Source: Candidatus Cloacimonadota bacterium (GTDB lineage: Bacteria > Cloacimonadota > Cloacimonadia > Cloacimonadales > TCS61). Taken from it: a DNA stretch of 7,888 nucleotides. Of this stretch, positions 1-4,162 are shown piece by piece (within the stretch, counting starts at the first letter, position 1; every line of letters starts with the position of its first letter). Location of the stretch: NCBI GenBank assembly GCA_016927675.1, contig JAFGMF010000002.1, positions 1 to 7,888 on the forward strand. Direction: 5' to 3'. The position numbers were made by a program, and so were the translations under genes. The notes under the pieces were generated by a model. That model was not told where the DNA came from, did no database searches, and saw only the letters and a program-made list of their open reading frames with translations.

Positions 1-605
1 GAGACAGAGGCAAGCATTTTCCAGATTCGGTTTGCAGTGAAGAATTGATAAAAAGCAAAAGGCATGGTAAGCATAATTCCTGAAGCAAACAGGTTTCTGT
101 TGGTGAAAAATGAATATATGTTCTCGCTTCCAGGAATGTTGTACAGTTTGCCGGTATAAAACTGGATCAAACCGGTCAGAGAAAGCAGAATTGAAGCACA
201 GATCAAGAAATGTGAGATCAAGTCGCCATCTCTTTTTCTGGAGAAATAATCAGTAATATATATATAGGTAATAAAAAAGAGAATTATTTTAATACTATCA
301 TATGTTGCTTCTATTTGATTGATGGAATAGAGAGTAGAAGAAAAAGCCAGAATCGTATATCCACCAAGGAGAATAACCGGCATAAGAGGAATAACTGCAG
401 GATTGAACTTTTTGCTGAATAATAACTCCAGACTGTAAATGCAGAGGATCAGTGCCAACACTATCATTCTCGGAGTGAGTGCAGGATCGATAATTCTGGA
501 TGATAAAGTAAAAGGGATGACAAAAATCAGAAGGAAAACGAAATAAACTGAATCCGAAAATTTATATTTACACTTTGACAATTCTAAATAATTTAATGAT
601 TTCAT
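1..605 (-). CDS. O-antigen ligase/polymerase-like membrane protein, N-terminal part (truncated by window edge)
   Basis: This reading frame is open from an ATG at 605 (reading leftwards) to position 1 without a stop, giving 201 residues of an incomplete protein. An in-frame TGA at 612-614 sits three codons upstream, so this ATG is the earliest possible start; the ribosome site before it is weak. The protein is strongly hydrophobic, with about six candidate membrane helices near residues 17-34, 46-63, 70-88, 103-120, 129-149 and 172-189. The segment around residues 168-175 (TNRNLFAS) at the start of the sixth helix resembles the N-x-N-x-(L/F)-A motif common in the O-antigen ligase/Wzy (WaaL) family, whose members join or polymerise polysaccharide at the periplasmic face of the inner membrane. 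The family call is from helix pattern and this motif only; the catalytic periplasmic loop lies outside the window. The gene is divergent from the pilus operon and need not be functionally linked to it. Confidence 0.72.
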   Translation of the reverse strand, partial: MKSLNYLELSKCKYKFSDSVYFVFLLIFVIPFTLSSRIIDPALTPRMIVLALILCIYSLELLFSKKFNPAVIPLMPVILLGGYTILAFSSTLYSINQIEATYDSIKIILFFITYIYITDYFSRKRDGDLISHFLICASILLSLTGLIQFYTGKLYNIPGSENIYSFFTNRNLFASGIMLTMPFAFYQFFTANRIWKMLASV

Positions 606-717
606 AAATACTCAGATGTAAAATTATTAAATTTCTCGCAAGATTTTTTTTCTTAGCACTTATTTTACCTCATTTTTATATGAAACACACATGTGCAGGA
701 TTAATGAAGCGGATTCT

Positions 718-743
718 TCAACCTTCGTTAAAACTTCGGTTGA
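718..743. repeat. Small inverted repeat next to the REP-like cluster
   Basis: TCAACC at 718-723 is the exact reverse complement of GGTTGA at 738-743, separated by 14 bases. It lies just left of the first REP-like unit at 750 and may belong to the same repeat family. A six-base arm could be chance, so it is reported as visible structure rather than a proven element. Confidence 0.35.
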
Positions 744-749
744 CAGTCC

Positions 750-783
750 AGATTTCTCCGACTTACGTCGGCTCGGGATGACG
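750..783 (+). repeat. REP-like palindromic unit, copy 1
   Basis: The unit begins with AGATT and ends with a GGGATGAC-type tail. It contains a perfect five-base stem (CCGAC at 758-762, GTCGG at 767-771) closed by a four-base loop, TTAC. The same plan (AGATT head, short GC stem, CG(C/G)(A/G)A-type tail followed by a GAC-like end) recurs in the two units at 908-938 and 957-992. This is the style of dispersed REP elements that are often mistranslated into small hypothetical proteins. Genome-wide copy number cannot be seen from one window. Confidence 0.6.
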
Positions 784-907
784 TTGGTTTATGCCCCATG
801 CTTCGATATGAAAATCAATTTCCGGGAAAATGCAAATTCAAAGAAATTGATTTTCTACTCAGCAAGACATATCAGCCAGTTTGGACATATTAACGCGGAT
901 TACGGAT

Positions 908-938
908 CATTGCGAGGAGCGCAGCGACGTGGCAATCT
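908..938 (-). repeat. REP-like palindromic unit, copy 2 (inverted)
   Basis: Read on the - strand this unit starts with AGATTGCC, passes through a GC-rich centre (GTCGCTGCGCTC) and ends with TCGCAATG. It has the same head and tail plan as the units at 750-783 and 957-992, in opposite orientation. It forms the left half of an inverted pair with copy 3: GCAATCT (932-938) is the exact reverse complement of AGATTGC (957-963), and TTGCGA (910-915) of TCGCAA (983-988). Confidence 0.65.
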
Positions 939-956
939 ATTGTTTTATGCAGAAGA

Positions 957-992
957 AGATTGCTTCTACGGCTTCCGCCGGATCGCAAAGAC
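957..992 (+). repeat. REP-like palindromic unit, copy 3
   Basis: The unit starts with AGATTGCTTC, carries a perfect four-base stem (CGGC 969-972, GCCG 977-980) closed by the loop TTCC, and ends with TCGCAAAGAC. It faces copy 2 across an 18-base spacer (939-956). The pair therefore looks like a BIME-type arrangement that could fold into one long hairpin of about 80 bases. It appears diverged in its centre compared with copy 2, while the head and tail are conserved. Confidence 0.62.
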
Positions 993-1199
993 ATGTTTTT
1001 CTGGTTTTAATCAGATGATAATCACAGTCTCAGTCTTATTTCGAGAACCGATAACTAGCGGACAGACTGGTTATAAACATAAAAAATCGAAGGAAAAAAA
1101 TCAATGATTATAAGAGACGTTCGGGAAACTTGCTGTAATGGATATATTTTATCAGGATGAACTTTTAACCGTTTACACTTATTGTGTATTTTTTTTACA

Positions 1200-1215
1200 T
1201 GAGAAATATTTCTCA
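1200..1215. promoter_or_regulatory. Perfect 16-base palindrome, possible regulator-binding site
   Basis: TGAGAAATATTTCTCA reads identically on both strands, with no spacer and no mismatch. It lies about 200 bases upstream of the sigma-54 promoter core, a range at which enhancer-binding activators of the NtrC/PilR type can act through DNA looping. It overlaps the inverted repeat at 1211-1228, so three related half-sites (TGAGAAA, TTTCTCA, ATTGAGA) lie in 29 bases. The palindrome is observed; a role as an activator site is inference, and it could equally serve the divergent gene. Confidence 0.45.
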
Positions 1216-1228
1216 ATAATGATTGAGA
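1211..1228. promoter_or_regulatory. Inverted repeat with 7-base arms and 4-base spacer, overlapping the 16-base palindrome
   Basis: TCTCAAT (1211-1217) and ATTGAGA (1222-1228) are exact reverse complements around AATG. The left arm shares its TCTCA with the right half of the palindrome at 1200-1215. The two could be alternative dimer sites for one protein, or alternative hairpins in a transcript. No poly-T run follows on the + strand, so it does not look like a rightward terminator. Confidence 0.4.
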
Positions 1229-1414
1229 TTAAATAATTCTTGATTTGGTCAGGGAATAATTATGCTTGTTAATTATTTTTAATGCTAAGGCAAAGAGGAA
1301 ACAAAAAAATAGCGAGAGAGACAATTAGCCACTATTAGTTAGCGTTATCCAGCTGATGGGAAAAAACAGATTAATGGTAAAATATTTGACAGCTATAATT
1401 CCTTAGCGGAATTT

Positions 1415-1429
1415 TGGCACATAATTTGC
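1415..1429 (+). promoter_or_regulatory. Sigma-54 (RpoN) -24/-12 promoter of the pilus operon
   Basis: TGGCAC at 1415-1420, five bases, then TTGC at 1426-1429 matches the sigma-54 consensus TGGCAC-N5-TTGC in every defining base. The invariant GG (1416-1417) and GC (1428-1429) have the required 12-base offset. With the GC at -13/-12, transcription would start at about 1441. This leaves a leader of about 20 bases that contains AAGGAGG (1450-1456) and ends at the pilin ATG. Sigma-54 control of pilA through the PilS/PilR two-component system is established in Pseudomonas and other bacteria; PilS/PilR are not in this window, so the identity of the activator is inferred. Confidence 0.85.
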
Positions 1430-1460
1430 GATAAACAGAAGTTTATTAAAAGGAGGAAGA

Positions 1461-1892
1461 ATGTTCAACAAATTTAAAAATCAAAAGGGGTTCAGTTTAA
1501 TTGAATTGTTAGTAGTCGTGGTTATCATCGCGATTCTGGCAGCAATTGCTGTGCCGATCTACATGAGTTACGTTCGAAAAGCCAGGGCAACCGAAGCGCA
1601 GACAGCAATTGCAGCCATCAGAAGTGCTTACCGAGTGCATTATCAGACCTATGGAACAACAGACAATTACACTATCGATGATGCCAAGAAAGATGCTAAG
1701 CTTGGTAATGCTACTGAAAAAAACTGGGAATTTGAAGTTGTTGGCAATCCACCCAACAAGTATATTGCGACTTCGACAAACGAATTTCCCCAGGGTGAGG
1801 GGCATCAGGTTTGGTACGATGTAACTGAGGCTGATTATCACGGGTACGGGATCGATGAGGACACCGATTCTGCAGATGAAGTAGTAGATTAA
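1461..1892 (+). CDS. pilA: Type IV pilin, probable major subunit
   Basis: This 143-residue protein has a classic class III signal: a short basic leader of ten residues ending in KG, then FSLIE and a hydrophobic helix to about residue 38. Prepilin peptidase should cut between Gly10 and Phe11, leave an N-methylated Phe, and place the conserved Glu at mature position +5 (residue 15). The mature protein would be about 133 residues, within the range of small type IV pilins. It has no cysteine, so the disulfide-bounded C-terminal loop of many pilins is absent. The last 24 residues contain ten Asp/Glu, giving a very acidic tail. It is first in the operon, directly behind the sigma-54 promoter and with a strong AAGGAGG site, which favours a major pilin. 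A type II secretion major pseudopilin (GspG) is the alternative, made unlikely by pilT and pilM downstream. Confidence 0.85.
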   Translation: MFNKFKNQKGFSLIELLVVVVIIAILAAIAVPIYMSYVRKARATEAQTAIAAIRSAYRVHYQTYGTTDNYTIDDAKKDAKLGNATEKNWEFEVVGNPPNKYIATSTNEFPQGEGHQVWYDVTEADYHGYGIDEDTDSADEVVD

Positions 1893-1894
1893 AC

Positions 1895-1900
1895 GGAGGT
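1895..1900 (+). promoter_or_regulatory. Ribosome binding site that fixes the TTG start of pilT
   Basis: GGAGGT lies five bases before the TTG at 1906. The PilT family N-terminus (TIRELL, then ASDLHIS) begins at once from that TTG and no ATG sits nearby, so the pair supports a non-ATG start. Confidence 0.75.
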
Positions 1901-1905
1901 GTTTT

Positions 1906-2967
1906 TTGACCTTAACCATCAGGGAATTATTACAGTTTGCTTCTGATGCCGGAGCTTCTGATCTCCATATAAGTGCTGGTTCAGTGCCGATGGTTCGTGT
2001 TAATGGGATCATGAAGAAACTGAATTTGCCTGCTTCAACTGTAAAGGAAGTTGACGGCTTGATTGCAAGTGTAATGAACGAATCTCAACAAACTCTTTTT
2101 AAAGAACGCCTGGAAATAGACTTTTCCACAAAACTGGATGATAATACCAGATTCAGGGTAAATGCTTTTCATCAAGTAAATGGCACAGCCATTGCTTTTC
2201 GTGTTATCCCAAACGTTATCCGCAGTTTTGACGAACTAAATCTCCCGGAAATTCTTGCCAAAATGGCTTTGAAAAGGCACGGGCTTATTCTGGTAACCGG
2301 TCCTACAGGAAGTGGAAAATCTACAACCCTGGCAACAATGATCGATACGATAAATGATAATCGTCATTGTCACATCATATCTATCGAGGATCCGATAGAA
2401 TATGTTCATTCCAGCAGAAATTCTCTGATTAACCAGCGGGAACTGGGTCATGATACCTGGTCTTTTACAGCTGCCCTGCGTTCGGCACTACGTGAAGATC
2501 CAGATGTGATCCTGGTAGGTGAGATGAGAGACCTGGAAACTGTTTCACTTGCTCTAACGGCTGCAGAAACCGGTCACCTGGTGCTGGCTACTCTGCATAC
2601 CAGCAGCGCGACCAAGTCTATTGACAGAATTATTGACATGTTTCCCAGAGAACAGCAGGGTCAGGTTAGATCAATGCTTTCCGAATCTCTGCAGGCGGTT
2701 GTTGCTCAGACACTGCTTCCGGTTAAAGATGGCAATGGTCGTGTTCCTGCACTCGAGATCATGATCGCCAATACTGCTGTTAGAAATCTTATCCGTGAAG
2801 AAAAAACTTATCAGATCCCTTCAGTGATCCAGTCTGGTACCAAAGAGGGAATGCAGACACTTGATCAATCATTATACAACCATGTAATGAATGGTCTGCT
2901 GGATAGACGTATTGCCCAGGAAATATCCGATAATCCCAAGATGTTTGCTTCGGGAGCCGGATTCTGA
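1906..2967 (+). CDS. pilT: Type IV pilus retraction ATPase PilT
   Basis: This 353-residue hexameric motor ATPase powers pilus depolymerisation, and hence twitching and retraction, at the cytoplasmic base of the machine. An N-terminal PAS-like domain (about 1-100, with ASDLHIS at 17-23) precedes the RecA-like ATPase domain. The Walker A motif is GPTGSGKST at 132-140, the Asp box is SIEDPIEY at 159-166, the Walker B region is PDVILVGEMRD at 199-209, and the His box is TLHTSS at 229-234. The C-terminal segment TAVRNLIREEK (290-300) followed by IQSG corresponds to the AIRNLIRE signature that marks PilT proper and separates it from PilB/GspE extension ATPases. Length is close to the usual 345-350. 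Translation starts at a TTG 13 bases after the pilin stop, behind GGAGGT; the stop TGA overlaps the next ATG by one base. The paralogue PilU is possible but the signature favours PilT. Confidence 0.95.
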   Translation: MTLTIRELLQFASDAGASDLHISAGSVPMVRVNGIMKKLNLPASTVKEVDGLIASVMNESQQTLFKERLEIDFSTKLDDNTRFRVNAFHQVNGTAIAFRVIPNVIRSFDELNLPEILAKMALKRHGLILVTGPTGSGKSTTLATMIDTINDNRHCHIISIEDPIEYVHSSRNSLINQRELGHDTWSFTAALRSALREDPDVILVGEMRDLETVSLALTAAETGHLVLATLHTSSATKSIDRIIDMFPREQQGQVRSMLSESLQAVVAQTLLPVKDGNGRVPALEIMIANTAVRNLIREEKTYQIPSVIQSGTKEGMQTLDQSLYNHVMNGLLDRRIAQEISDNPKMFASGAGF

Positions 2968-3452
2968 TGTTTTTCAGCCTGATAAAATCGGAAAGGGGTT
3001 TCGGACTTATCCATGTGCTGGGTATGTTGATAATTGTTACCGTGGCAATTGTCGGATTGTTTATCAGTACAAACTACGCCCGTTACAAAGCCAATGAAAA
3101 TTATCATTACCGTTCTGCTTTGCTGGTAGCAGCAGAGAAAATGGAAATAATAAAATGCTATAACCGTCTTAATGATCAAACTTTAGATGTCAATTCCATT
3201 CCCGTTCTATATCAGAATCAGACGGCTGTTTTAGACAGCAGAGAGGGTAAAGAAGTTATCGCTACGATTCCTTATCCGCCCAGGGTAATCATGAATCAGG
3301 GCGATATAACAGTAGCTCCATATGTAAGGTATGACTCGGTTATTATTGAAGTGATCTGGACTGAGCCTACGGATTTCTTTATCCCATCTGCCACAAAACG
3401 GATTGAATTGCGTGAAGATTATTTTAGGAAACCCCCTGATGAAGGAAATTGA
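2967..3452 (+). CDS. Minor pilin-like protein, PilV/GspI type, with His in place of Glu at +5
   Basis: The 161-residue product has a short leader ending in ERG, then a hydrophobic helix (about 12-35), the plan of class III signal proteins. The predicted prepilin peptidase site is Gly11/Phe12. Mature position +5, nearly always Glu, is His16 here (GFGLIHVLG). After the helix the segment ANENYHYRSALLVAAEKME (about 42-60) resembles the amphipathic helix of PilV/GspI minor pilins, followed by a predicted beta-rich C-terminal part with a WTEP near residue 131. The ATG overlaps the pilT stop (TGATG), implying translational coupling, and the 3' end overlaps the next gene by 14 bases. In the family, minor pilins prime assembly and sit at or near the pilus tip. 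The subtype is inferred from gene order and the helix, not from a full family match. Confidence 0.7.
   Translation: MFFSLIKSERGFGLIHVLGMLIIVTVAIVGLFISTNYARYKANENYHYRSALLVAAEKMEIIKCYNRLNDQTLDVNSIPVLYQNQTAVLDSREGKEVIATIPYPPRVIMNQGDITVAPYVRYDSVIIEVIWTEPTDFFIPSATKRIELREDYFRKPPDEGN
3426..3431 (+). promoter_or_regulatory. Ribosome binding site choosing ATG 3439 for the PilW-like gene
   Basis: AGGAAA lies seven bases before the ATG at 3439, inside the end of the preceding gene. The longer frame would need a TTG at 3403 with no comparable site, so 3439 is preferred. Confidence 0.5.
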
Positions 3453-4152
3453 AATTTTACCAAGAACTATTAAAAAACATCCGATAAGAAAAAGAATTCT
3501 GGGCTGTCAAAAGGGATTTTCTCTGATCGAAGCAGTCGGAGCTTTGCCACTGGCTGCTCTCGTTTTGGTGATCAGTACTCTGGCAATTGCGAATTTTGTC
3601 ACCGCTTTTGAAGAAAACAAGCTTTATATCCAGATGCAGGACGAATTATTCACTGCCATGGAATATATCCGCTATGGTTATCCCCTGAAGAATGTTACCT
3701 ACAGTAATCTTTCCGATGATGGTATGATCGGCTTGATGACCGCAAAAAACGTCAGTATCCCACCAGACGGGAACAGTATTACCATTTATCCCCGGCATGT
3801 TAGTCAGGGAGCAAATGAAAGTAATTACTGGCTGAAATACTATCTGGATCCCAATGGAAATCTCATTGCCAGGGGGCAATACCGGGAAAGGATATTCAAT
3901 TCGATCGTGTTTCCTTCCGGTAATATGAGCATCAGTGATAAGAAGCGTTTCAGGATTATTGATATTAATTTTCGATTATCTCAGGAGCAAAGTCTGCAGG
4001 ATAAATTTGTCTATTACACGATCAAGGCTGAAGTGAGATTCAGGCAGAAAAAGAGCGATGAATCCCTGGCTGAAGATCTGAAAAAAAACACCAGAACGAT
4101 AGAATACAGCTCAGGATGTTTTCTGGCGAATTATAAGGGGCAGGAAAATTAG
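3439..4152 (+). CDS. Minor pilin-like protein, PilW/GspJ type
   Basis: From the ATG at 3439 the product has 237 residues. It begins with an unusually long basic leader of 26 residues ending in CQKG, then FSLIE and a hydrophobic helix to about residue 55. Cleavage is predicted between Gly26 and Phe27, with the conserved Glu at +5 (residue 31) present. The following segment (ENKLYIQMQDELFTAMEYI) is the kind of amphipathic helix seen after the membrane part of PilW/GspJ proteins, and the rest looks beta-rich. The length fits PilW/GspJ (about 200-330). It lies between a PilV-like and a PilX-like gene, the V-W-X order of minor pilin operons, and overlaps the former by 14 bases. A 12-codon longer form from a TTG at 3403 is possible but has poorer support. 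Confidence 0.75.
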   Translation: MKEIEILPRTIKKHPIRKRILGCQKGFSLIEAVGALPLAALVLVISTLAIANFVTAFEENKLYIQMQDELFTAMEYIRYGYPLKNVTYSNLSDDGMIGLMTAKNVSIPPDGNSITIYPRHVSQGANESNYWLKYYLDPNGNLIARGQYRERIFNSIVFPSGNMSISDKKRFRIIDINFRLSQEQSLQDKFVYYTIKAEVRFRQKKSDESLAEDLKKNTRTIEYSSGCFLANYKGQEN

Positions 4153-4157
4153 GGAGG
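4152..4157 (+). promoter_or_regulatory. Ribosome binding site choosing ATG 4163 for the large PilX-like gene
   Basis: GGGAGG ends at 4157, five bases before the ATG at 4163. A GTG at 4157 is in the same frame but overlaps this site, so it cannot be the start used with it. Confidence 0.65.
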
Positions 4158-4162
4158 TGGAG

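Larger units (their letters stand above)
606..1460. other. Long intergenic region between divergent genes; repeats and regulatory sites, no credible gene
   Basis: This 855-base stretch separates the leftward ligase-like gene from the rightward pilus operon. Positions 606-717 are AT-rich and should contain the promoter of the leftward gene, but I see no convincing -35/-10 pair. Positions 718-992 hold the REP-like repeat cluster. Positions 993-1199 show nothing I can name. Positions 1200-1228 hold two overlapping inverted repeats, 1229-1414 is AT-rich with no assignable element, and 1415-1429 is the sigma-54 promoter. The one long open frame here (691-1107, + strand) has no ribosome site and is largely translated repeat sequence, so I do not call it a gene. 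Confidence 0.7.

Noticed and set aside
691..1107. 138-residue open reading frame on the + strand in the intergenic region
   Set aside because: There is no ribosome site before the ATG, the composition is odd, and most of the distinctive peptide (such as DLRRLGMT and GAQRRGNLL) is translated REP-like repeat sequence from 750-783 and 908-992. It has no recognisable domain.
1283..1360. Possible c-di-GMP (GEMM) riboswitch suggested by AAGGCAAAG and GATGGG near a pilus gene
   Set aside because: The conserved GACGCAAAGCC-type segment and paired stems of the class are not found, and the stretch lies upstream of the predicted sigma-54 transcription start, so it would not be in the mRNA leader.
1386..1399. 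TTGACA (1386-1391) and TATAAT (1394-1399), both perfect sigma-70 hexamers
   Set aside because: They are separated by only two bases instead of about 17, so they cannot form one promoter, and neither has a good partner at proper spacing. The sigma-54 site just downstream fits far better.
1509..2012. 167-residue open frame on the - strand over pilA and the start of pilT
   Set aside because: It lies entirely antisense to two well-supported genes and shows no protein family features; it is a shadow of their codon pattern.
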